Shown piece by piece: positions 6,971-14,495 of a stretch of DNA of 24,757 bases. The stretch is from SCUN01 sp964343975 (lineage in GTDB: Bacteria; Acidobacteriota; Vicinamibacteria; Vicinamibacterales; SCN-69-37), in the NCBI GenBank assembly GCA_964343975.1, contig CAYFLU010000027.1:1-24757 (forward strand). Direction: 5' to 3'. The notes beneath the pieces were generated by a model. The model worked only from the letters and a program-made list of their open reading frames with translations, made no database searches and had not been told where the DNA came from. Positions within the stretch are counted from its first letter, which is position 1, and every line of letters begins with the position of its first letter. The position numbers were made by a program, and so were the translations under genes.

Positions 6971-7992
6971 ATTTCCGGTCGCTGTTTTCCCTGTTTTCGA
7001 GCGATCTTGCGATCGACTTGGGTACGGCCAACACCTGTGTGTATGCCCGCGGCAAGGGCATCGTGGTGAATGAGCCGTCGATCGTTGCGATCAACAAGGT
7101 GACCGGACGGATCGAAGCCGTCGGGCGCGAAGCCAAGGAAATGCTCGGCCGCACGCCGGGCAACATCGTCGCGATCAAGCCGATGAAAGACGGCGTCATC
7201 GCCGATTTCGAAGTGACCGAGAAGATGCTCGCGCACTTCATCAAGAAGGCGCACAACCGCACGATGTGGGTGCGGCCGCGCATCGTCATCGGCGTGCCGT
7301 CCGAGATCACGCAGGTGGAAAAGCGCGCGGTGAAAGACAGCGCGTACCGCGCGAAAGCGAGTGAAGTGTACCTGGTGGAAGAAGCGATGGCGGCCGCGAT
7401 CGGCGCCGGCATGCCCATCGAAGAAGCGTCCGGCAACATGGTCGTCGACATCGGCGGTGGCACCACCGACATCGCCGTCATCTCCCTCGCGGGCATCGTC
7501 TACAGCAAGGCGATCCGTGTCGCGGGCAACGAGATGGACGACGCGATCATCCAGTACATCAAGAAGACCTACAACCTGCTGATCGGCGAGCGCACCTCCG
7601 AGCAGATCAAGATGGAACTCGGCTCGGCCTTCCCGCTCGAAGATCGGCTGACGATGGAGATCAAGGGCCGCCATCTGATCGAAGGCGTGCCGAAGACGAT
7701 CACCATCACCGACGAAGAGATCCGCGAGGCGCTCGCCGAAACGGTGAACGTCATCGTCGACGCGGTGCGCGTGGCCCTCGAGCGAACGCCGCCGGAACTG
7801 TCGGCCGACATCGTGGATCGCGGCATCGTGCTCACCGGCGGCGGGTCGCTCTTGAAGAACCTGGACAAGCGCTTGCGCGAAGAAACCGGCCTGCCGGTGG
7901 CGATGGCGGAAGATCCGCTCTCCACCGTCGTGCTCGGCGTGGGCAAGATGCTGGCGAACTTTGAACTGCTGAGAAAGATCTCGTTGGATTGA
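6967..7992 (+). CDS. mreB: Rod shape-determining actin homologue MreB
   Basis: MreB forms ATP-dependent filaments under the inner membrane that position the peptidoglycan elongation machinery. The product is 341 residues, the normal size. The short hydrophobic N-terminus (NFRSLFSLFS) fits a membrane-binding amphipathic segment. Nucleotide motifs are DLGTANT (phosphate 1, 17-23), DIGGGTTD (phosphate 2, 161-168) and LTGGGSLL (adenosine, about 289-296). Translation starts at TTG, overlapping the cyclase stop by 4 bases, with a purine-rich GAGGAAGAAGAGGG just upstream as ribosome site. It is followed by mreC with another TTGA overlap. Confidence 0.97.
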   Translation: MNFRSLFSLFSSDLAIDLGTANTCVYARGKGIVVNEPSIVAINKVTGRIEAVGREAKEMLGRTPGNIVAIKPMKDGVIADFEVTEKMLAHFIKKAHNRTMWVRPRIVIGVPSEITQVEKRAVKDSAYRAKASEVYLVEEAMAAAIGAGMPIEEASGNMVVDIGGGTTDIAVISLAGIVYSKAIRVAGNEMDDAIIQYIKKTYNLLIGERTSEQIKMELGSAFPLEDRLTMEIKGRHLIEGVPKTITITDEEIREALAETVNVIVDAVRVALERTPPELSADIVDRGIVLTGGGSLLKNLDKRLREETGLPVAMAEDPLSTVVLGVGKMLANFELLRKISLD

Positions 7993-8822
7993 TCGACCTC
8001 CGCCGCCGGACGACGTATTTTTTCCTGCTGGTCAGCCTCGGCCACCTGCTGCTGATCTCCGCGCAGGTGCAGGCCAAGTCCGGCATGCCCTTGCTCGAGC
8101 ACGTCGCCTTCGGGGCCTTCAACGGCGTGGCGCGCGGCGTGGCCGGCGTCGGGGCCGGTGTGAGCGGCCTCTGGCAGCACTACATCGCGCTTCGCGGCGT
8201 GGCCGTCGAGAACGCCGCGCTCCGTGAACAGCTCGTCGCACTGCACGGCCAGCTTCAAGAGAAGGAAGCGCTGGCCGCGCAGGCGCGCAGCCTCGAAGAC
8301 ACCCTGAACCTGCAGCGCTCCGTCACGCAACGCTCGATCGCCGCGCGGGTCGTGGCCGGCGACCCGACACCAGGCGCGCAGTCGGTGACGATCGATCGGG
8401 GCAGCGACGATGGTATCCGCGTCGACATGGGCGTGATCTCGGTGGGCGGTGTCGTGGGCCGGATCATGACCGGCGTCACGGCGCATGCCGCGCGTGTGCA
8501 GCTTCTGACCGGGCGGAACGCGAGCCTCGGCGCCGTCGTCGAGCGCCTCAATGCGGAATATCCGGTGTCGGGTGGTGGGGAGAGCCTGCCGCTGCGGTTG
8601 CTCTATCTGCCGAACAGTTACGAAGTGAAGATCGGCGACCGGATCGTCACATCCGGGCATGATCGCGTGTTTCCGCCCGGGTTCCTGATCGGATGGGTGG
8701 GGCAGGCCGAGCGGGGCAATGGCCAGTGGCGCATCGGCGTGTCGCCCGCGGCGAACTTCGCCCACCTGTCGTACGTGCTGGTGTTGGCTGACTTCGGTCC
8801 GGACGGAGCGGGGAAGCCGTGA
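7989..8822 (+). CDS. mreC: Rod shape-determining protein MreC
   Basis: MreC is a bitopic inner-membrane protein whose periplasmic beta domain activates PBP2-RodA. The 277 residues show one N-terminal membrane segment (about 9-28), a long coiled-coil stretch (about 65-105, ENAALREQLVALHGQLQEKEAL) and a beta-rich C-terminal domain with DRGSDDGIRVDMGVISVGGVVGRI and GDRIVTSGHDRVFPPGFLIG, both typical of the family. The start is TTG overlapping the mreB stop by 4 bases, implying translational coupling. It ends in a GTGA overlap with mreD. Confidence 0.95.
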   Translation: MIDLRRRTTYFFLLVSLGHLLLISAQVQAKSGMPLLEHVAFGAFNGVARGVAGVGAGVSGLWQHYIALRGVAVENAALREQLVALHGQLQEKEALAAQARSLEDTLNLQRSVTQRSIAARVVAGDPTPGAQSVTIDRGSDDGIRVDMGVISVGGVVGRIMTGVTAHAARVQLLTGRNASLGAVVERLNAEYPVSGGGESLPLRLLYLPNSYEVKIGDRIVTSGHDRVFPPGFLIGWVGQAERGNGQWRIGVSPAANFAHLSYVLVLADFGPDGAGKP

Positions 8823-9334
8823 AGAACGCCGCGCTCATCCTCATCGTGGGGGCCACCGTCGCGCTGCAGTGGAGCTTGGCGCGCGCCACGGTCGGACATC
8901 AGTGGGCGTTTGATCTGGTCGTGGTGGCGGTGGTGTACGTCGCGCTCCGGTGGGGCGCCACGGCCGGCGTGATCGGGGGGACGCTCGGCGGTCTGTTGCA
9001 GGACGCGTTGGCGGGGACCACGATCGGCGTCGGCGGGCTGGCCAAGACGGTGATCGGCTTCGGCGCCGGGGTGGTCGGCTCCCAGTTCATCTTGAGCCGG
9101 CCGTTCCCGCGCGCGCTGCTGGTGGCGGTGGCGACGCTACTGGCGCGTGGGCTCATGGTGGCCCTCTACGCGCTCGTCGATCTGCACTGGCCCGGCGTCT
9201 CGTGGGTCGCTATGCTGAGTGAAACTGCGCTCAACGCACTGGCCGCCTTCGCGGTCTATCAGGGCGTCGAATCGGTACCGGGATTGCTGCGGCGGCACCC
9301 GGCGCGCCGCCCGTTCAGCGCACGCAAGTGGTGA
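8819..9334 (+). CDS. mreD: Rod shape-determining membrane protein MreD
   Basis: The 171-residue, strongly hydrophobic protein has five or six membrane segments, as in MreD, an inner-membrane partner of MreC in the elongasome. Sequence conservation in this family is weak, so the call rests on size, topology, GALGG-type glycine-rich central segments (GATAGVIGGTLGGLLQDALAG) and its position between mreC and mrdA. The GTG start overlaps the mreC stop by 4 bases. Confidence 0.9.
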   Translation: MKNAALILIVGATVALQWSLARATVGHQWAFDLVVVAVVYVALRWGATAGVIGGTLGGLLQDALAGTTIGVGGLAKTVIGFGAGVVGSQFILSRPFPRALLVAVATLLARGLMVALYALVDLHWPGVSWVAMLSETALNALAAFAVYQGVESVPGLLRRHPARRPFSARKW

Positions 9335-9338
9335 GACG

Positions 9339-11222
9339 ATGCTGACTTCCGCGCAATTCGAGGACCGTCAGAGCTTCACGCATCGCCTGTTGGCGCTGCG
9401 CGTCGTCATCATTGCGGTGTTCGTGTTGATCGCGGGCGCGTTCTGGATCTTTCAGGTGCTCAAGTACGACGATTATCAGCAATTGGCGGAGCGCCAGCAC
9501 CTGCGCACGCTGCCGCTGCGCGCGCCACGCGGTGTGCTCTACGACCGCGAGGGCAAGGTCCTCGTGCGCAACACGTATTCCTTCACGATCGCGCTCGTGC
9601 GCGAGCAGAGCACGAACATTCCGGAAGCGATCCGGCGCGTGGCGGCGGCGACCGGGGTCGACGAAGCCAAGATTGCCGAGATCGTCGCCAACGCGCGCAA
9701 GCGCCGTGACCCGATGTATCGCCCGGTGCCGATCATTGAACACGCGACGATGGCGCAGGTGGCGGCCGTGATGGCGCGCCAGATCGAACTGCCCGAGATC
9801 ATCGTGCAGCAGTTGCCGACGCGCGAGTACCCGGAAGGCGGGCTCGCGGCGCATCTGTTTGGGTACGTGGGGGAGATTCAGGAATCGCAGTTGCAGCGGC
9901 CGGAGTTCGCGGGGTTGCAGCTTGGCGCCATGGTCGGCCAAGCGGGGATCGAGCGCACCTACAACACGCTGCTTCAGGGAGCGGATGGCAGCCGCATGGT
10001 GGCCGTGAACAGCCGCGGTCGCGAAATCGAGAAGCTCGGCGAGCAGGAACCGGTCGACGGGGATCGCTTGCAGTTGACCGTCGATCTCGACCTCCAGAAG
10101 GCGATGGAGGACTCGTTCAAGAACTCCGGCTACGCGGGCGCGGGCGCCCTGCTCGATCCGAAGACCGGTGAGATTCTGGCGCTCACGAGCGTGCCGACCT
10201 ACGACCCGAATGCGTTTGCCACGGGCATGGACTCGGCGGCGCTCGCCAAGCTGAACAACGACCCGCTGCGCCCGTTCACGAACCGCGTCATCCAGGGCGC
10301 GTACTCGCCGGGGTCGTCCTTCAAGATCGTGATGTCGGCTGCGGCCCTCGACGAAGGGGTGATCACCCCTGACACCCACGTGTATTGCCCCGGCTATTTT
10401 GATTTCGGCGGTCGCCGGTTCAAGTGCAGCCGCTCGGATGGCGCCGGCCATGGCTCGGTGGACGTGCGGCATGCGCTCGAAGTCTCGTGCAACGTGTTCT
10501 TCTACACGATCGGCGCGAAGATGAATATCGACACCATCCACGCCTACGCCGAGAAGATGGGGCTCACGGGCAAGACCGGCGTGGATCTGCCGAACGAGCG
10601 CGACAGTTTGATCCCGTCCACCGACTGGGCCAATCGCGTGCGCAAGTCGCCGTGGTATCCGGGCGAGACGATCTCGGTGTCGATCGGGCAGGGCGCGGTG
10701 TCGGTGACGCCGCTGGCGCTGGCGACGATGGTGTCGACGATCGCGAACGGCGGCACGTTGATCACGCCGCACATCCTGAAGTCGGTGGACAAGGGGCAGG
10801 GCTGGACGCCGGTCGGGGCGGCGCCGGTGCGGTCGACCTTCTTCATCGATCCGAACAATCTGCAGGCCATCCGCGATGGCCTGTGGCTCGTCGTGAACGG
10901 CAACGGCACGGGCGGCAACGCGAAGATCGCGGGCCGCGATGTGGCCGGCAAGACCGGCACGGCGCAGGTGATCGGCAACGAAGCCAAGCAGGCGGCCAAG
11001 AACAAGAACGACGCCGACTACACGGATCACGGCTTCTTCGTGTTCTTCGCGCCGCGTGACAACCCCGAGATTTCCGGCATCATCTTCGCGGAGCACGGCG
11101 TGCACGGCTCGAATGCGGCGTTGATCGCCCGGCACGTGATCGACACGTATTTCGCGAAGAAGGACGGCAAGCCTCTGCCCGTGCTCGCGCCGCCGGCGAC
11201 CACCACCGGGAGGCGCCAGTGA
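9339..11222 (+). CDS. mrdA: Penicillin-binding protein 2, elongation-specific transpeptidase
   Basis: This class B PBP crosslinks peptidoglycan during side-wall growth, with RodA as its glycosyltransferase partner. The ATG at 9339, four bases after the mreD stop, gives 627 residues and a typical N-terminus: short cytoplasmic tail, membrane anchor (about 20-42), then the RGVLYDREG dimerisation-domain motif. The frame stays open back to 9219, but that extension lies inside mreD and is not hydrophobic or PBP-like. Transpeptidase motifs are SSFK (S326, K329), SCN (383-385) and KTG (538-540), in the expected order and spacing. The stop overlaps the rodA GTG start by 4 bases. Confidence 0.95.
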   Translation: MLTSAQFEDRQSFTHRLLALRVVIIAVFVLIAGAFWIFQVLKYDDYQQLAERQHLRTLPLRAPRGVLYDREGKVLVRNTYSFTIALVREQSTNIPEAIRRVAAATGVDEAKIAEIVANARKRRDPMYRPVPIIEHATMAQVAAVMARQIELPEIIVQQLPTREYPEGGLAAHLFGYVGEIQESQLQRPEFAGLQLGAMVGQAGIERTYNTLLQGADGSRMVAVNSRGREIEKLGEQEPVDGDRLQLTVDLDLQKAMEDSFKNSGYAGAGALLDPKTGEILALTSVPTYDPNAFATGMDSAALAKLNNDPLRPFTNRVIQGAYSPGSSFKIVMSAAALDEGVITPDTHVYCPGYFDFGGRRFKCSRSDGAGHGSVDVRHALEVSCNVFFYTIGAKMNIDTIHAYAEKMGLTGKTGVDLPNERDSLIPSTDWANRVRKSPWYPGETISVSIGQGAVSVTPLALATMVSTIANGGTLITPHILKSVDKGQGWTPVGAAPVRSTFFIDPNNLQAIRDGLWLVVNGNGTGGNAKIAGRDVAGKTGTAQVIGNEAKQAAKNKNDADYTDHGFFVFFAPRDNPEISGIIFAEHGVHGSNAALIARHVIDTYFAKKDGKPLPVLAPPATTTGRRQ

Positions 11223-12325
11223 TCGTCGACCGCCGCCTCGTGCCGCACATCGACTGGGCCTGCATTGCCGCGCTCGTGGCGCTGATGGCGCTCGGCCTGG
11301 CCGCGATCTACAGCGCGAAGTGGGACTTCGTCCATCAGGCGCCCGGGCGTGAATTCTGGAAGCAGCTCTATGCGGTCGGGATCAGCCTGGTCGTGTTCGG
11401 CGTGTGCCTCACGGTCGACTACCGGGTGCTCACGCAGCGCGCGCTGGTCATCTACGGCGGCCTGGTGCTGCTGCTGATCGCGGTGGCTATCTTCGGCGTG
11501 GTCCGCAACGGCTCGCGGCGCTGGTTGCCGCTCGGCAGCGTCGACTTCCAGCCGAGCGAATTTGCGCGCGTGGTCCTCGCGCTCGTCTTTGCCGCCTACT
11601 TCGCCGGCGCGCAGCGGCTCAGCCGTTCGCCGAAGGAGATCGGCGTCGGCGCCCTGTTTCTGGCCGTGCCGGCGCTCCTGATCTACCGGCAACCGGACCT
11701 CGGCACGGCCGTCACGCTCGTAGCGGTGTTCGCCGGCGTGGTGTTCATGGGCGGTGTGCGGCTGAAGTGGTTTGCCGTCGCAGCAGTCGTCAGCGCGCTG
11801 TTGGCGCCGGTCGCCTACAAGTTCGTGCTGAGCGACTATCAGCGGGGCCGCCTCGACACCTTCATCAATCCATCGCTGGATCCGCAGCAGAAGGGCTATC
11901 AGCCGATCCAGGCCCGGATCGCCGTGGGTTCAGGTGGGCTCTTCGGCAAAGGCTTCGGGAACGCCACGCAGGCCGGTGGGTTTGGGTTCCTGCCGGAAGC
12001 GCACAACGACTTCGTGTTTTCGGGCTTTGCGGAGGAGCACGGCTTTGTCGGCGTGCTGGCCGCATTGTTCTTGTACTTGTTTGTCATCCTCCGTGCACTC
12101 GATGCCGCCAAGCTGGCCAAGGACCGGCTCGGGGCGTATCTGGTGATCGGGATCTTGTCCAGCTTCGTGTTTCAGGTGGTGTACAACATTGCGATGTCCG
12201 CGGCGCTGGCGCCTGTCAAAGGCATCACGTTGCCGCTCATGAGTTATGGCGGGTCGTCGCTGATGGCGACGCTCGCCGGGTTCGGCCTCATCCTCAATGT
12301 GCGGATGCGGCGCTTCACCAACTAA
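11219..12325 (+). CDS. rodA: RodA, SEDS-family peptidoglycan glycosyltransferase
   Basis: RodA polymerises lipid II into glycan strands during cell elongation. The 368-residue polytopic protein carries typical SEDS signatures: GSRRWLPLGSVDFQPSEFAR, QPDLGTAVTLVAVF, FLPEAHNDFVFSGFAEEHGF and PLMSYGGSSL near the C-terminus. The Asp within QPDLGTA-type loops and the EEHGF loop lie in the regions known to be functional in this family. The start is GTG, overlapping the mrdA stop (GTGA), which suggests matched synthesis of the polymerase and its transpeptidase partner. The rng gene begins 11 bases later. Confidence 0.96.
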   Translation: MIVDRRLVPHIDWACIAALVALMALGLAAIYSAKWDFVHQAPGREFWKQLYAVGISLVVFGVCLTVDYRVLTQRALVIYGGLVLLLIAVAIFGVVRNGSRRWLPLGSVDFQPSEFARVVLALVFAAYFAGAQRLSRSPKEIGVGALFLAVPALLIYRQPDLGTAVTLVAVFAGVVFMGGVRLKWFAVAAVVSALLAPVAYKFVLSDYQRGRLDTFINPSLDPQQKGYQPIQARIAVGSGGLFGKGFGNATQAGGFGFLPEAHNDFVFSGFAEEHGFVGVLAALFLYLFVILRALDAAKLAKDRLGAYLVIGILSSFVFQVVYNIAMSAALAPVKGITLPLMSYGGSSLMATLAGFGLILNVRMRRFTN

Positions 12326-12336
12326 GGTGTGCCTTC

Positions 12337-13974
12337 ATGAATAAGGAAATGGTTATCTCCTCGACGCCGCACGAAACCCGTGTGGCCATCCTCGAGGACG
12401 ATCAGGTGGTCGAGGTCTTCATCGAGCGCGAGCACTCGCGCGGCGTGGTCGGCAACATCTACAAGGGCCGCGTCTCCAAGGTGTTGCCCGGCATGCAGTC
12501 GGCGTTCGTGAATCTCGGGCTCGAGCGCGACGCGTTCCTCTACGTGACCGACGTCATCAGCCCGTCCGAGGCGGAACTGGAAGACGACGAAGACGAGCCG
12601 GCGATTCCGCCGACGCCCGTCGTCGAAGACGGCGAGGCGGCGGCCGCGCCGGCCGAGGGGGAGTCGGCGAAGCTGTCGCAGAACCCCGCGCAGCAGGCGC
12701 ATCAGAACCATCAGAAGGGCCGCAATGACCGCCGGCGCGAGCAGGCGGCGCCGACGGCCAAGATCGAAGAGCTGCTGAAGGAAGGGCAGGAAGTGGTCGT
12801 GCAGGTCGTGAAGGAGCCGCTCGGCACCAAGGGCGCGCGCATCACGTCGCACATCAGCCTGCCGGGCCGCTTCCTCGTCTATATGCCGACCGTCGAGCAC
12901 ATCGGCGTGTCGCGCAAGATCGACTCGCGCGACGAGCGCAAGCGCCTCCGCGGCATCGTGCAGAAGTTCAAGGAAGAGCACGGGTTGGTGGGCGGCGTGA
13001 TCATCCGTACGGCGGCGTCGCACCGGTCGGAAGAAGACGTGAACGCCGACCTGTCGTACTTCCACCAGGTGTGGACCGACATTCAGAAGCGGCGCGAGTC
13101 GGGCCGGCCGCCCGCGGTGCTCTTCCGGGAAGACAGCCTCGTCGGCAAGCTGCTCCGCGATCTGCTGAACGAGCAGTTCACCGCGATCCGGATCGACGAC
13201 GAAGCCGAGTTCCGCCGGGTGCAGACGCTGATCGGGCGCATCATGCCCACGCTCCTGTCGCGCGTGAAGCTCTATACGAAGGACTATCCGATCTTCGAGG
13301 AGTACGGCGTGCAGGCCGAGATCGACAAGGCGCTGCGCTCCAAGGTCTGGCTCAAGTCCGGTGGCTACATCGTCGTCAACCAGACGGAAGCGCTCGTCGC
13401 GATCGACGTCAACACCGGCCGCTACGTCGGCAAGAAGTCGTCGGGACGTCTCGAAGACACGATCGTGAAGACGAACCTCGAGGCGGCCAAGGAGATCATC
13501 CGGCAGATCCGCCTGCGCGACCTCGGCGGCATCGTCGTGCTCGACTTCATCGACATGGAAGAGAAGAAGAACCGCCAGAAGGTCTTCCAGGCGATCGAGC
13601 AGGAACTGCGACGCGACCGCGCGCCGTCCAAGGCGGTGCAGGTCTCGGACTTCGGCCTGATCATCATCACGCGCAAACGCGTGAAGAGCAGCCTCGAACG
13701 GCAGCTCACCGAGCCGTGCCCGTATTGCTCGGGCACCGGCGCGATCAAGGCGAGCGCGACGATCTGCTACGACATCCTCACGGAAGTGAAGAAGGTGAGC
13801 AGCGAGCTCGACGGCTACAGCCTGGTGCTGCGCGTGAATCCCGAGATCGCGCGCGCGCTGAAGGACGAGGAGCGCGAGCTCTTCAAGGAACTGGAAACCG
13901 CGGTGGGCCGGCCGGTGACGGTGCGGTCGGACGAGCAGTTGCACCACGAGCAGTTTGATTTGATGGCGATCTAA
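12337..13974 (+). CDS. rng: Ribonuclease E/G family endoribonuclease
   Basis: This single-strand-specific endonuclease matures rRNA and degrades mRNA. The 545-residue protein lacks the long degradosome scaffold of RNase E, so it is G-like in size. It has an N-terminal S1 domain (VGNIYKGRVSKVLPGMQSAFVNLG) split by an acidic and Gln/His-rich insert of about 65 residues (about 75-141). The catalytic core follows, with metal-binding D357 (AIDVNTG) and D403 (VLDFIDM), and the zinc-link CPYCSGTG (C461, C464). The insert accounts for the roughly 55-residue shift from E. coli numbering. The open frame reaches back into rodA, but ATG 12337 with AGGTG upstream gives the family N-terminus. It is probably co-transcribed with the elongasome genes; rng was first described beside mre genes in E. 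coli. Confidence 0.93.
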   Translation: MNKEMVISSTPHETRVAILEDDQVVEVFIEREHSRGVVGNIYKGRVSKVLPGMQSAFVNLGLERDAFLYVTDVISPSEAELEDDEDEPAIPPTPVVEDGEAAAAPAEGESAKLSQNPAQQAHQNHQKGRNDRRREQAAPTAKIEELLKEGQEVVVQVVKEPLGTKGARITSHISLPGRFLVYMPTVEHIGVSRKIDSRDERKRLRGIVQKFKEEHGLVGGVIIRTAASHRSEEDVNADLSYFHQVWTDIQKRRESGRPPAVLFREDSLVGKLLRDLLNEQFTAIRIDDEAEFRRVQTLIGRIMPTLLSRVKLYTKDYPIFEEYGVQAEIDKALRSKVWLKSGGYIVVNQTEALVAIDVNTGRYVGKKSSGRLEDTIVKTNLEAAKEIIRQIRLRDLGGIVVLDFIDMEEKKNRQKVFQAIEQELRRDRAPSKAVQVSDFGLIIITRKRVKSSLERQLTEPCPYCSGTGAIKASATICYDILTEVKKVSSELDGYSLVLRVNPEIARALKDEERELFKELETAVGRPVTVRSDEQLHHEQFDLMAI

Positions 13975-13984
13975 CGGCGATAAT
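13955..13984 (+). promoter_or_regulatory. Candidate sigma-70 promoter for the small secreted protein
   Basis: TTGATT (13955-13960), an 18-base spacer and GATAAT (13979-13984, 5 of 6 matches) form a fair promoter overlapping the last codons of rng. The predicted start near 13991 leaves a leader of about 43 bases that includes an AAGGAG ribosome site. Confidence 0.5.
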
Positions 13985-14033
13985 CACAGCGCCTGCGGGC
14001 CACCCCGGCCGGGCGCGTTCAAGGAGCGAGACC

Positions 14034-14477
14034 ATGAAGCAGAAACTGTTCGGCGCGGCGTTGGCAGCCCTGATGCTCGCAGGCGTGGCACCCACGGCGG
14101 CGCAGACCAAGCCGGCGGCCAAGGCATCGGCCACCCTCGGCACCGCGAAGATCCCGCAAAAGGTCCTGGCCGACGGCAAGCCGCTCGCCGCCGGCACCTA
14201 CACCGTGCGCGTGTCGGAAGATGCCGTGCCGCCCGTCGTGGGCCAGTCGGCCGACGAGTCGCGCTGGGTCGAATTCCTGCAGGGATCGACCGTCAAGGGC
14301 CGTGAGCTGGCGACGGTGCTGTCGAAAGACGCGCTGAAGGCGATGAGCAAGAAGGATTCATCGCCGGTGCCGAGCGATGTGCGCGTCGAGATGCTGAAGG
14401 GCGAGGAGTCGATTCTGCGGGTGTGGATCAACCACGCCGGCGTGCAGTACCTGATTCACCTGACGGTGGCCAAGTAG
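14034..14477 (+). CDS. Small secreted protein of unknown function
   Basis: I do not recognise a named family. The 147-residue product has a clear signal peptide (MKQKLFGAALAALMLAGVAPTAA, predicted cleavage after AAA/AAQ near 23-25). A mature domain of about 120 residues follows and contains KVLADGKPLAAGTYTVRV, a pattern that recalls beta-sandwich periplasmic proteins of the DUF2911 kind. It has no cysteines in the mature part and ends in a hydrophobic beta-like segment (GVQYLIHLTVAK). The start has a good ribosome site (AAGGAG, 8-10 bases upstream). It stands alone with its own promoter after rng and faces the DUF4097 gene across a shared hairpin. A periplasmic or cell-surface role is inferred only from export. 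Confidence 0.8.
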   Translation: MKQKLFGAALAALMLAGVAPTAAQTKPAAKASATLGTAKIPQKVLADGKPLAAGTYTVRVSEDAVPPVVGQSADESRWVEFLQGSTVKGRELATVLSKDALKAMSKKDSSPVPSDVRVEMLKGEESILRVWINHAGVQYLIHLTVAK

Positions 14478-14489
14478 CCACCGTCAGGT
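14458..14489. terminator. Bidirectional hairpin between convergent genes
   Basis: A perfect 13-base-pair stem (ACCTGACGGTGGC at 14458-14470, complement at 14477-14489) closes a 6-base loop and contains the stop codon of the secreted-protein gene. The DUF4097 gene ends 7 bases beyond it on the other strand. T-tracts are poor on both sides, so intrinsic termination may be weak; a role in mRNA end protection is equally possible. Confidence 0.55.
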
Positions 14490-14495
14490 CGTTCG

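Noticed and set aside
9219..9338. Upstream extension of the mrdA frame
   Set aside because: It overlaps mreD in another frame and is Arg/Ser-rich; the family N-terminus begins at ATG 9339.
9315..11135. Minus-strand open frame of 606 codons opposite mrdA
   Set aside because: Composition artefact; all PBP2 motifs are on the other strand.
11404..12336. Upstream extension of the rng frame across rodA
   Set aside because: It is the out-of-frame shadow of rodA; RNase E/G starts at ATG 12337 with a ribosome site.
12322..13947. Minus-strand open frame of 541 codons opposite rng
   Set aside because: Antisense shadow of the RNase gene, without recognisable domains.
13988..14022. GC-rich imperfect inverted repeat after rng as an intrinsic terminator
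   Set aside because: Pairing is broken and no T-tract follows; it is inside the leader of the secreted-protein gene, so I could not support it.
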